From contig QYAI01000141.1 in the NCBI GenBank assembly GCA_003988855.1, forward strand, positions 1 to 64,000: a stretch of 64,000 nucleotides of DNA, given 5' to 3'. This document shows positions 24,805 to 33,572 of this stretch, in pieces; position 1 is the first letter of the stretch, and every line of letters starts with the position of its first letter. The translations under genes and the position numbers were made by a program. Source of the stretch: Arachnopeziza araneosa. Taxonomy: Eukaryota; Ascomycota; Leotiomycetes; Helotiales; Arachnopezizaceae. The notes beneath the pieces were generated by a model. The model searched no databases. It was not told the origin of the DNA and saw only the letters and a list, made by a program, of their open reading frames with translations.

Positions 24805-25680
24805 CTAATAAGTTATTTGTGTCCCTGGTATCCCATCTACTCTAACACAATGCCCTATTACTCTCATTGCTCTGACATAGTCTGAAAACATCCCGTCTAG
24901 ATCATTCATCAACTTATTGCAGTGAACAACATGTTCCCAATCCGCGGCCTTGCTATAAACGTAAACCTCTCTCTCGCCCGCAACCACTCTCCCTGCTGCC
25001 TTATGCATAATTCGCCAAAGATACAAGCAGTGCGCACGATGATAATACGTGTTCGACCAGGGACCTTGATAGTTTTTCAAGTCGGAAGTCTGTTGTAGAG
25101 GTTCTGTACGATTCTCGTAGCGCCACCATGGCCAAGTCCCGGCACCACGTGTCGGTGCCAGCTCAGAAAGATCTGAAAGGACGTCTGTGTAGACCTCTTC
25201 GTCAAGGCAGGCGGGTGGAGTCCAGGCAAATGTCATAAGGTCAAAGGTGCATCCTGCTGCTTCCGCTTCTTCAAAATTGGATCCACAGGAGAGAAGCACA
25301 CCGGATGATGTATATTCGAAGCCTGGAAGCCGTCCTGGCGGGAGCGCTTTGCTGCGACTCCAGAGAAATCCATATATTGAAAGACTAAAGAGACCAGCAA
25401 CGAAGAGTAGTAGAAAAGAATAAACGTAACTCCTCCGGGCTGACAGGTGTTGACGGAACTTGATGAATGCATTTTTGACCGAGGACCGCACAGCCAATAG
25501 ATCACCAAGCGGATAATCGCGTTCAAGGACTGTGTAATGGCCTTCCTTCTGACGCATCTTCTCGATGTCGATTTCATCGAGGTTATCAATCGAATCTCTT
25601 TCATAGCCGATTTTTGTTGACTGGCGAGATGACGATGACATCTGCTCGTCCAGGAAGGGGCGAGTATCTTCAGAGGCCAT
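24805..25680 (-). CDS. UstYa-like (DUF3328-type) membrane oxidase B
   Basis: Single exon, 291 aa. An acidic, Ser-rich cytosolic N-terminus leads to one transmembrane helix (residues about 84-106). The luminal part has CGSNFEEAEAAGC (132-144), DLMTFAWTPPAC (147-158), then two HXXHC motifs, HRAHC (214-218) and HVVHC (250-254). These blocks line up with UstYa-like A at 15402-16337 and mark the same divergent DUF3328 subgroup. It is transcribed divergently from the repeat-precursor gene across a 504-bp shared promoter, the arrangement expected for an enzyme acting on that precursor. Catalysis is inferred from family membership only. Confidence 0.85.
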   Translation of the reverse strand: MASEDTRPFLDEQMSSSSRQSTKIGYERDSIDNLDEIDIEKMRQKEGHYTVLERDYPLGDLLAVRSSVKNAFIKFRQHLSARRSYVYSFLLLFVAGLFSLSIYGFLWSRSKALPPGRLPGFEYTSSGVLLSCGSNFEEAEAAGCTFDLMTFAWTPPACLDEEVYTDVLSDLSELAPTRGAGTWPWWRYENRTEPLQQTSDLKNYQGPWSNTYYHRAHCLYLWRIMHKAAGRVVAGEREVYVYSKAADWEHVVHCNKLMNDLDGMFSDYVRAMRVIGHCVRVDGIPGTQITY

Positions 25681-26184
25681 GCTGATAAGAGCTTGCTCAA
25701 ATTGTAGTCACGATGCTGTTGAAATGGTAAGACAAAACAACGTGCTAGTATAGAAAGCAGCGACTGGAGTGAATAAAAACCAACTTCAGAGCTTGGCCGA
25801 CGAAAGCGATGACATAGGAGAGAACCTGCTCCCAGACATACTATGCAGAATTTCCTCGTGTCATTGATAATTAATCCCGGATTGTGTGAGGTTTAGTTCC
25901 ACCGAACTTTAATTCGTAGGTCCGAAGTTAGAATTGAAGTTTTCTCAAATGATTATTCGGACAGCAAAATATCGGTGTGTACTAAAAGCAAAATCCCGGG
26001 TAATACCGAATTAAGAATTCGCAGGAATCAAGGGATCCGGAGTTCTCGAATCCAACGAGCTATATCGAGATCACCGGCTGCAGATTTCTTCTTAGTTACC
26101 AATAAAAACCAAAGCAAACAATCAACACAACCTCCATCATTATACAACTCTTTCAACTTGACTCTCCAAGCAAACCTCTCAATC
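25681..26184. promoter_or_regulatory. Bidirectional promoter, UstYa-like B and precursor
   Basis: A 504-bp divergent interval. It contains ATCCGGAGTT at 26035-26044, the same YCGGAGK motif as in the other cluster promoters, about 140 bp from the precursor ATG and 355 bp from the UstYa-like start. It also has CGG/CCG half-sites near 25900-25930 and a CT-rich stretch just before 26185. Confidence 0.5.
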
Positions 26185-26702
26185 ATGAAGCTTAGCGTAA
26201 TCTTGGCATTTTTGCCCTTCCTGTCTGTGGCTTTGGCACTGCCTCATCCAAATGGTTTGTCTCCTAAGATGCACATGATAGCAAGTAAAAGCGTTAACGC
26301 TTGTTCTTTATAGCCGTTGCCCAACGTGACATTGAGTCAATCAAGAGAGACATCGAGTCTATCAAGAAGAGAGAGCCTGAGCCGGTTGTCGAAAGGGATA
26401 TTGAGTCCATCAAGAGAGACATCGAGTCTATCAAGAAGAGAGAGCCTGAGCCGGTTGTCGAAAGGGACATTGAGTCCATCAAGAGGGATATCGAGTCTAT
26501 CAAGAAGAGAGACATCGAGTCCATCAAGAGGGATATCGAGTCTATTAAGAAAAGGGAGCCTGAGCCAGACATTGAGTCCATCAAGAGGGATATCGAATCC
26601 ATAAAGAAGCGTGATATTGAGTCGATCAAGAGAGACATCGAGTCCATCAAGAAGAGAGATATCGAGTCTATCAAGAAAAGAGATATCGAATCTATCAAAT
26701 AG
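26185..26702 (+). CDS. Kex2-processed repeat precursor (DIESI repeats), putative RiPP precursor
   Basis: Two exons, 26185-26254 and 26314-26702, with a 59-bp intron (GTTTGT, branch-like GTTAAC, TATAG) in matching phase; 152 aa. Residues 1-18 are a signal peptide (MKLSVILAFLPFLSVALA). After LPHPNAVAQ the protein is built only of RDIESIK and RDIESIKK units, 14 copies of DIESI in all. Two EPEPVVE spacers and one EPEP spacer interrupt them. Every unit is bounded by KR or KKR, the sites cut by the Golgi protease Kex2. This is the design of dikaritin precursors and of other fungal Kex2-processed repeat proteins. The mature part has no Tyr, Phe, Trp or Cys, unlike known dikaritin cores. Alternatives are a linear signalling peptide precursor or a secreted coiled coil, since IESIKRD is a perfect a/d heptad. 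Confidence 0.85.
26323..26702 (+). repeat. 21/24-bp tandem coding repeats (DIESIK units)
   Basis: The second exon consists of 21-bp and 24-bp units encoding RDIESIK and RDIESIKK. A larger period of about 69 bp in the first half includes the EPEPVVE spacer. The units are nearly identical at the DNA level, mostly differing at third positions (GACATCGAGTCTATC against GATATCGAGTCCATC), which suggests recent expansion or homogenisation. Confidence 0.9.
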
Positions 26703-27640
26703 ATGGACACAGGATTTCAATGGCTGACAGAGCACATGGACAAACAAAGCAGCTAGAATCCGATTCGTCTTCTTGGTGGACAGTTTATCTCTTTGTTTTC
26801 TATAACGTGGTCAGCTGCTGATTCAACAATCATATCCTGAGCAGTTGAGTGAGTCAGCAGAGGAGAAGAAGGGATGGTTTCATAGCAATGTACCTTGGTC
26901 AATCAATACATTGCTTTCTCGGATTATTACAATCCAAAAATCGCTTTTCATCTTGTGAAACTTATCAAATCTCAAGCAAGAGTATTGAATGTGGTTTAGT
27001 TTGAATGACGAGAGTAAAATGAACACAACTGTTAATTTGACGTTCGATGTAAGTTTGTGAGATAATGGAGACTAGCCGACCTGGCAGAAGTTTCACAGAA
27101 ACCCATCTAGCTAGTCAAGCAGGACATCGGCAAATTATTTTACGTTCTGGGAGCGAACTAACCGCTTTGCATTATCAATAAGCATAATCGTTTCCTTATC
27201 TATACTCATCCTTGTCTAGTATGTTTCCATCACATCTAGGAAAGCTCTATCCCCTGATGCACTAAGAAACAGCCCGGAAGATCTCATGACGCATCTTACT
27301 ATCACTCCAAACGTGATAATGGGTGGCTGCCCCTCCTTAGAAATCGCGGCCTTGTATCCCTTACAATTCAAATCTACAAATAACTATGTAGCATCATAGT
27401 GAGCGACAGGATTACAACAGCTTTAAATAATCAATTAAACTTCAGAAATCCTTCATTATGCACTGCTAACTTTTTAAGGTACAGTTCCCAGTTTTTGGAC
27501 CGACCACCCCATAAAGTTCCGCCTAAACTACGACATCGTCGACATTAAGTTACTCAATAATTCGACTTAAGTTCAATCCAACAGTTGACTTCAGAGCCCC
27601 GTTCTCACTCTTAAACTTGATTACTGCATCCTAGTTACGG
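26703..27640. other. Intergenic, no gene seen
   Basis: AT-rich spacer between the precursor and the UstYa relic. Frequent stops in all frames and no motif I recognise. Confidence 0.45.
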
Positions 27641-28140
27641 TACTGGTGGGTAATGCCCTCACTAGTAATAGGACATAGTTCCTGTTTTCACGAAGGCCGG
27701 CCACTCGATAGTGGTGTCTCCTGCGCACATTAGGCCTTGGCGAATGTAGTCAAGGCAGTGCTCTAGGTGGTTTGGACCTCCCTAGCTGCTCGCTGGCTGG
27801 TCCGTATGCAGAGCACGTAGGTATCACGGATGGCACTTAAGCAATGCAGTTGATGAAACACGGATATTGTAGACTATGCTACGTCGGGATCTTCAGGATC
27901 AGCATGACCTGGTCGAAGGTCATACCCATACGGATCCTCAGGTCGAATGAGACCATGTTGAACTAAGAAGTCTTAATTTCGGGACAGGAGGCCTGGAACT
28001 TTGAATGGCGCTTGCTTGATACTAGGTCGTCCTAAGCCCCATCACTCTTTTCTGTGTAGCCCATGTATGTATCAATCATGTGGAACGTCTTTGGGAAGAC
28101 AGGAACTATAGGCTTCATCAGCTAGGTTCCGGAAATTTGC
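27641..28140 (-). pseudogene. RIP-damaged UstYa-family (DUF3328) relic
   Basis: Reading the minus strand across all frames gives the UstYa landmarks in the correct order. First comes MGYTEKSDGA, a stop, and DDL, with the stop TAG at 28032-28034 where the family has Trp. Next is VFHQLHCLSAIRDTYV (around 27820-27855, first HXXHC). Last is HLEHCLDYIRQGLMC (around 27725-27770, second HXXHC), ending in DTTIEWP. At least one frame change lies between the two HXXHC motifs and several further stops are present. The TGG to TAG change is a G-to-A transition in the context RIP prefers. This relic belongs to the canonical DUF3328 type, so the locus once held another tailoring enzyme about 1 kb from the precursor. 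Confidence 0.75.
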
Positions 28141-28365
28141 AGGAGGACACTGGGTACTTCGAGGGACCATTGTCTGCGGATGCCAGCGCCCATTTCTTAA
28201 ATTTCTGCGTGCCCAAACCGACGCACACGCTCCTGTAGCATGAATAGATGCTAGTATGAGAGTGTTTATTCTGGTAAAGATCTACTAAATACGTTAAATA
28301 GACCTACTTAGCTAAAGAAGACTTAATAAGATCGATAGTTATAAAGAACTTGGCATTTGATTTAT

Positions 28366-28516
28366 TGTCACGTGACGAGACTCAGTCGCGCGACGGTTAG
28401 GGTTAGGGCTAGGCTAGTTAGTAAGCAAGACCGGTTCCTTTAAGAGGAACCGGCACAGTAGCTAGCAATAAGCAGCTTTCACTGACTTCTTCCTCTTCTT
28501 CTCTTGTCTCCCAACA
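28366..28516. mobile_element. Candidate solo LTR (151 bp)
   Basis: The segment begins TGTCACGTGACG and ends CTCCCAACA, fitting TG..CA ends, and is flanked by TTTAT and TTTAC, an almost perfect 5-bp target duplication differing by one C/T. Inside are a short telomere-like TTAGGGTTAGGG run (about 28397-28408), a hairpin CCGGTTCC/GGAACCGG, a poly(A)-signal-like AATAA and a polypyrimidine tract near the right end. No primer-binding site or gag/pol sequence follows, hence a solo copy. Confidence 0.45.
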
Positions 28517-29065
28517 TTTACTATCCGAAGTTGTTAACCTCTGTTGGGTATTTCGACTTCGACACACTTCTTTCTTTTTTTTGTTGCACATCGCAAGTTT
28601 CGTAGCCTTTCGAAGCGGAGCCTCCGCCCGCACTTTCCGCGTGCCATCACTTTAAAGAAAAATCTCGACCAAATCCGCCCAGAAATATTTGTATCAAGTC
28701 GGCAAATCGGCGGCTTTATCTCCGCGTTCGCGAGTTTCGCGCAATGCGACCGCTCGGACTCGCATCCTATCCGAAATGACATGGTGGTTCTCAGCCGAAT
28801 CAACCAGGCTGGGACAGAATCTGCCCGTTGTTGGAAACAGATTCTGGCACTGGAACAGATTCTGGCATGACAGCTAATTTTGGCTCAAAATGCTGCACAT
28901 AAGGTTCAACATCTGGAAACAAATGTCTTTGATTCTTCCGACCTAGATTTCTTTTCTCTATTTGAGACTGACTTTCCATCATTCTCTCAGATCAAAGCCC
29001 AAATATCATTTACGAGTCACGTGCACTTCAGCCTCAAAAAGTCGAGGCCTTCTCCCAACCACAAC
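28517..29065. other. Intergenic, no gene supported
   Basis: About 550 bp with overlapping short ORFs on both strands but no recognisable protein. A near-repeat of ACAGATTCTGGCA (28838-28868) occurs twice. Confidence 0.4.
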
Positions 29066-29524
29066 ATGTCTTCAAAGACACCCAACTCAACAAAATCTGA
29101 AATGGATCTAGCAATGTGTACGTATCTTTCCGCAGATTATGGGTTCATTATTCTCTCACGTGCTTTCACATCACGTGATAAAGACGACTGGTTCTTTCCC
29201 ACTTGAGAAGTTTCTGAATCCAACATACCATCCAGCAAATCCAGAAACTCAGACAAAGACTATGATATACTTCAAATTCCCCCTTCAAATCCCAAAGCCT
29301 TTGCTGCTTCCCGTCTACAAAATTTATTTGACAACAAGGATTTCGAGTCCACCTTTCCTCAGACATGGGGGTTGGGAAGTGTGTCTTTAGCAACGCAGAA
29401 GATGAAGACAATTCTTGAGGGTTTTGATGATTTCTTCAAAGTGGAGGATGGGAAGGCTCAAGGTGCTGGAAAGGAGAAGCCCAACGCTCAGAATAATGGC
29501 TTGCTGGATGAAACAGTAAGGTGA
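29066..29524 (+). CDS. Small uncharacterised protein, two exons
   Basis: An ATG at 29066 opens a 52-nt exon (MSSKTPNSTKSEMDLAM) ending at a GTACGT donor. An acceptor GAGAAG ending at 29210 leads to an exon (29211-29524) that stays open for about 104 codons to a TGA, giving 121 aa. Codon use and the acidic, Ser/Asn-rich composition (SESNIPSSKSRNSDKD, then a helical LATQKMKTILEGFDDFFKVE) look coding. No domain is recognised and no signal peptide is present. The second exon has no start codon of its own, so simple ORF calling misses it. A further donor at 29516 could add a short alternative tail. Confidence 0.5.
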
Positions 29525-30399
29525 TTTGATGAGGATGCTTAACCAGCATTTGAAGTTGCATGAGCCAACTTTTATTGGAGGAATATTGATACTGGAGAGA
29601 AGTAAATGAAATTTGTCTCTATTGGTAGACGAAATTGGTTTTTATTCTGTGCTTCTGAAATTTTGTTTGGGAGAAATGAACAACACTCCCCTCTCTTGTT
29701 CCTCTGCATCTTCATCCATAATAACGATCGTAAATGAGACTTTGCTGTGCCTTTCTACAGGTTTTGTCAACCTGACCTAAGATTGATAATCTTCATCAAA
29801 TGATCTACCAACTTAAATCGGGGTAATGTAAGGAACGGCTTGGCAAGAAAAACTTCGTTCCGTCAGACTACATTTGGAATTTTAGATTCTGACAACCCTG
29901 ATCTCGTCAATTACATTATGATATTATTGACAGTTCATTTACTCTTTCAATTTTTTGGCCCCTATTAAAGCGCCCAATCCCATACGCAGCTGTATGCGAC
30001 GTCACGTAAGTTTACTCTCTCATAACCAACATCGTGTTTGGTATTTTTAGCTTTGCTAGCAATCAAGAATTTCTACACCCCCTATCTACACTTATAAGAC
30101 ACTCCCGTAGTCTATATCGTCCAGTGATATCGTACATGTCACGTCCAAATGCACGACTTTCTGGTCCTTTATCTTGATCACCCTGAATCAATGTTACGAA
30201 AGTCACAAATGCTCACACCGCCGCTCCCACCGCCTCACATAGCTGGCAGAACCTAGTTGTAGGTCCGTGCGTTAATGGTTATTATTATTATCACGTTCAC
30301 AACTTTCTTCCATTCTTCCAAATAACAATCTTCCAAATCAACAATCCGACGTCTGCCATACTACTCTACCATACTACTCTGCCATACTACTCTACCATC
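29525..30399. other. Intergenic, no gene seen
   Basis: Nearly 900 bp of AT-rich sequence. The right end has a tandem CCATACTACTCT repeat (30357-30398) immediately before the next ORF. Confidence 0.45.
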
Positions 30400-30564
30400 A
30401 TGTCGAGTGACGGTTCGTGCTCGGATACGCTATCCGAGTCCTCTTCGGAGCCTTGTCTCGATCTCGAACAAAACACTGGATCTGATTTTCAAATCAGGTT
30501 CCACTTTCAGCTTCAACTTCAACTTCGAATTCGCAAAGAGCCAGAAGAAGATTACAATCAATAA
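30400..30564 (+). CDS. Small acidic ORF (54 aa), hypothetical
   Basis: Starts in good context (CATCATGTCG) and encodes an acidic, Ser/Glu-rich N-terminus followed by a Gln/Leu/Arg-rich stretch built from CTTCAA repeats. It ends 18 bp before the next ORF in the same direction. No family is recognised; it could be an upstream ORF of that gene. Confidence 0.25.
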   Translation: MSSDGSCSDTLSESSSEPCLDLEQNTGSDFQIRFHFQLQLQLRIRKEPEEDYNQ

Positions 30565-30582
30565 GAGAATCAGTCTACAGCT

Positions 30583-30819
30583 ATGGCTCCCGCCAGAGAT
30601 AACTATCTCCAGTACCAAGACAAGCGGCAGGGAATCAAGCGCACTGCGAGCGGCCGCAAAAACTCCTGTACAGTAACCACCACCAAAAAGGTTACTAGCA
30701 ATTTTCCAGCCGACAAAGTGTATCGACTCTTACTCTACATGATTGCCGCTATTTTTTTCTCCGTTTTTGCAGCTGCTATCCCTACTTGGCTGGTGGTCTC
30801 CTACTACTGGACTTATTGA
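30583..30819 (+). CDS. Small single-pass membrane protein (78 aa), hypothetical
   Basis: Begins MAPARDNYLQYQDKRQG, has a basic, polar first half (about 46 residues) and then one strong hydrophobic helix (LLLYMIAAIFFSVFAAAIPT) ending in WTY. The layout suits a small tail-anchored protein. No homolog is recognised; a chance ORF is possible. Confidence 0.35.
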   Translation: MAPARDNYLQYQDKRQGIKRTASGRKNSCTVTTTKKVTSNFPADKVYRLLLYMIAAIFFSVFAAAIPTWLVVSYYWTY

Positions 30820-31065
30820 GTCAAATATCTTGCTCAGTACGGAGAGCGCGGTCAAAAGTATGGATAATCCAGGGGGTACCCTGTAGACCCACTATGTGGG
30901 CGCTGTAGACCCTGTAAATGGCTTTTTCGTGTCTCGCCTAAGCGAGACCCTATAATTGGGTCTTGTAAGGCCCACTCTAGGTGCTGAGGCCCTGTATTTC
31001 CTAATCCGGTAGTTTTGACTCTCGACTCATAGTGTTTTCATTTCTCGATTTAGCAGTCTATTTTA

Positions 31066-31560
31066 CTACGGATGAACTCGAATTTTCTCTTGGCCTTTCT
31101 TCCTACCTTTACTATACTCATTACCTCCTTTAAGCTTAATTATCTTCTCAATATGAACCGGTATTCTCTCAATCCAAGCTTGAATCTTCTCTTGTGGCAA
31201 GTTCTCCCAGCATTTAATCCATGCTTCTTTCAGAGCTTTCTTACTATGAATTGCACTCTTTTTAGTCATCTCTCTTTTCATCCAAAACCAGCAAGGCTCT
31301 ATTGCGTTCAAATCCGAAGAGTTTCCAGGCCAGAGAAGCTTCTCGATATTCCATACATCAAAGACTGCTTGTTGGTGCTGAGAAGTATAAGCAGGAGCGT
31401 TATCCTCTTGAACAAGAGTACTCGGTCGATCTCTTTTGCACTTTTCTGCAAAAGGAAGAAGCTTTGGCCGTAAGATCTTCTCTTGATATCGGTACTAATT
31501 TATACCTCCTCTGCCTTTCTTGACTTCAATTGCACCCTACCGTAGCGATGACCGGGGGTT
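31066..31560 (-). pseudogene. Tc1/mariner-type DDE transposase remnant
   Basis: The minus strand carries the C-terminal half of a DDE transposase: VQEDNAPAYT (second catalytic D), WPGNSSDLNAIEPCWFWMK (third acidic residue, in NAIEP), then the helical tail with WIERIPVHIEKII and GGNEYSKG. Upstream, the same frame is cut by TAG at 31495-31497 and 31537-31539, where TGG codons are likely, and the N-terminal half is missing. The element is dead. The region 30875-31030, with repeated CTGTAGACCC-like segments, may be what is left of its terminal sequence. Confidence 0.75.
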
Positions 31561-32265
31561 ACCAGACCACGCTTATTTGTTTCGAAATGAATAACAAGAC
31601 CAAACGCTGCGGCGTACGGAGGTTACTTTACGCCTGAAGACTTTGTTTTGCGCATGCAGAGGGATGAGACAGAATAACAGGATCATTGAATAAAATCGTT
31701 GTATTTATCTACAGGGTTGCCTTCAACCTCGTTTTCCTCCCTCTCTGAGGATCCAGAATGCAGGGGGTCGAGGTAACTCCCTGGTTCTCGTGCTTCATAT
31801 CACGTGATGCCTCACATGACTCCAGAATAGCTGGTTAAGAGATGGAAACAGGTGGGGCAATGTTATGATGTGAGGTTTACAGCCAATTAATGTCTTATAC
31901 TCGGACACTGTTTTGGACAATCGGACCGACTGGTTGGAATTGGCCAACTTTAACCCCGCACTTTCTGTGTAGTTCCCCATACTTGTCCATACCAAGCCAA
32001 GTCTCCGCGTCTACAGTATTCAATCGGACCGACTAAAGTACTAGTGCGTAGTTGTGACCCCGCACCCTAACATTTGGTTTAAGACCAACCTGCTGCCAAG
32101 ATCTCCATGTCTGAGGCTGTCTCGATAATCTTCATATCAATCACACTCCAAAAGCTTTTGCATCTTCATCCAGCCGCTCGCTTATCTGCAACCTCCTCCT
32201 CCTCCTCCTCCTCCTCCTCCTCTCCTCCTCCCATCCAGTCGTCACCATCACCTTCAACAGCTGCA
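31561..32265. other. Intergenic, with a short direct repeat and (TCC)n tract
   Basis: CAATCGGACCGACT occurs at about 31918 and again at about 32021, each followed some 35 bp later by ACCCCGCAC. A (CCT)n microsatellite spans about 32189-32230 immediately upstream of the next gene, probably in its 5' leader. Confidence 0.5.
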
Positions 32266-32598
32266 ATGGTCACCAGCACCGTGGTCGTGCCCTGCGCCGT
32301 CCTCGCCTCGATATGCTTCTGCGCCCTGGCATTCGTCTGCTGGTGGTTCCCGCGCACGTGGGCGAGGGGCATGGCGTGGGACAAGCGCGAGTACCGCGAG
32401 AACGCCGAGCGGAGGAGGCAGCGGGACCTGGAAATGGCGGCGAGCGAGACTTCGACCGTGGCAGACACGGATGCTCCGGCCTACGAGGCTGAAGACAGTA
32501 CGCATCAGGCGAGGGTGGAGGTGGGCGAGAGCAAGGAAGCGCAGGCTGTGAGCACAGAGGCGGTGGAAAATAAAGCGGCGGGCACCATAAGCAAGTGA
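32266..32598 (+). CDS. Small single-pass membrane protein (110 aa)
   Basis: I choose the ATG at 32266 over the upstream one at 32107 because the upstream extension is mostly the microsatellite (poly-Ser). The protein opens with a hydrophobic segment (VVVPCAVLASICFCALAFVC) followed by WWFPRTWARG, a basic KREYRENAERRRQRD stretch and an acidic, Ala/Glu-rich disordered tail. GC content is markedly higher than in the flanking DNA, as expected for a real gene here. No family is recognised. Confidence 0.5.
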   Translation: MVTSTVVVPCAVLASICFCALAFVCWWFPRTWARGMAWDKREYRENAERRRQRDLEMAASETSTVADTDAPAYEAEDSTHQARVEVGESKEAQAVSTEAVENKAAGTISK

Positions 32599-33572
32599 GG
32601 ATAGGGCAGGCAATAGATCGTTCTAGACGGAAGAAGTACAGCTTTTTTAGAAGAAGTCTCGCAGCTGAGGCAAAAGAGTAACTTTGCAAAGTAATTAAAC
32701 TACTGTTACGGTTATACCTGCGTCACTGTTTAGTCTCTCGAGATCACGGGATGTATGAGCATGAAGTCACGGAATATATCAGGATGAGACAGGACGGTAG
32801 CATAGTGTAAGTCAGCATGTGTGTTCTGAGACACACGGAGTCATCTAGCAATCAGACAGTCTTGATTATATCTTCGTTTTGTCTCCTTCGACTATGGGTG
32901 CATTATTCAGCTTACGAAGTTCTGCCTGAACTTCGACCAATAGAATACCAAATGATCAAAGCACTTCCTGTTCCAAGAGTACCCCAGAGTATCCACGCGC
33001 CTCAAAGAGACCTGCTGATGGTGTAGAGCGAGAAGTAGTTCAGCTAGACTCGTAGAGGTGTCGAGTTGTGCCCACATAGGCTGGATATAGCGCTGCCAGA
33101 TCAACGACACAGCGGGGCGTATGAACAAAGTCAAGTCAGCTTCAGCACACCCAACTTCCTCGATAGAGCATTATGCTTTGTAGCATTGCAATCATGTCCG
33201 AGACGAGTACGCGAGTCACACCACAGCCTGAGCGAAAACAGCCACGGAAAACTTGGTATGTGTAACGGGCCGTTCCTTCCCGTTACCGCCAGCCGCCATT
33301 TGTCTGGTGTTGCAAGCCCCTAAGTCTTTCCCATACACCTTTTTTCCCTCAATGCTACAACTATCAGCAAGATGAAAGGCTACATCCCTCCCAGCATTCA
33401 CTACTCACGGAGATCTCACCCATCAACCTCATCAGGCTGTAATCTAGCGAAACTCCTTGTGACAGCAACACCCTGCCCGCTCGGCTCCAGGTGACTCATT
33501 GGCGTGCTCAGAACTCAGGGCTCGGCTCAGGTTAGAGCGGCCTCTTCTCAGGTTTGAAGAGGGAAGTAGATT
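32599..33572. other. Intergenic, no gene seen
   Basis: About 970 bp without a supported gene; short ORFs in both directions lack motifs. It may contain the lost 3' part of the NB-ARC gene to its right. Confidence 0.45.

Noticed and set aside
26294..26747. Minus-strand ORFs over the DIESI repeats (LLMDSMS-type and LDRLDIS-type repeats)
   Set aside because: Mirror frames of the tandem repeat; only the plus frame has a signal peptide, a spliced first exon and Kex2 sites.
28395..28410. Telomere or chromosome end
   Set aside because: Only two TTAGGG units, inside a likely LTR, with genes on both sides.
31072..31473. Plus-strand 133-codon ORF
   Set aside because: Antisense to the DDE transposase remnant, which has the catalytic motifs.
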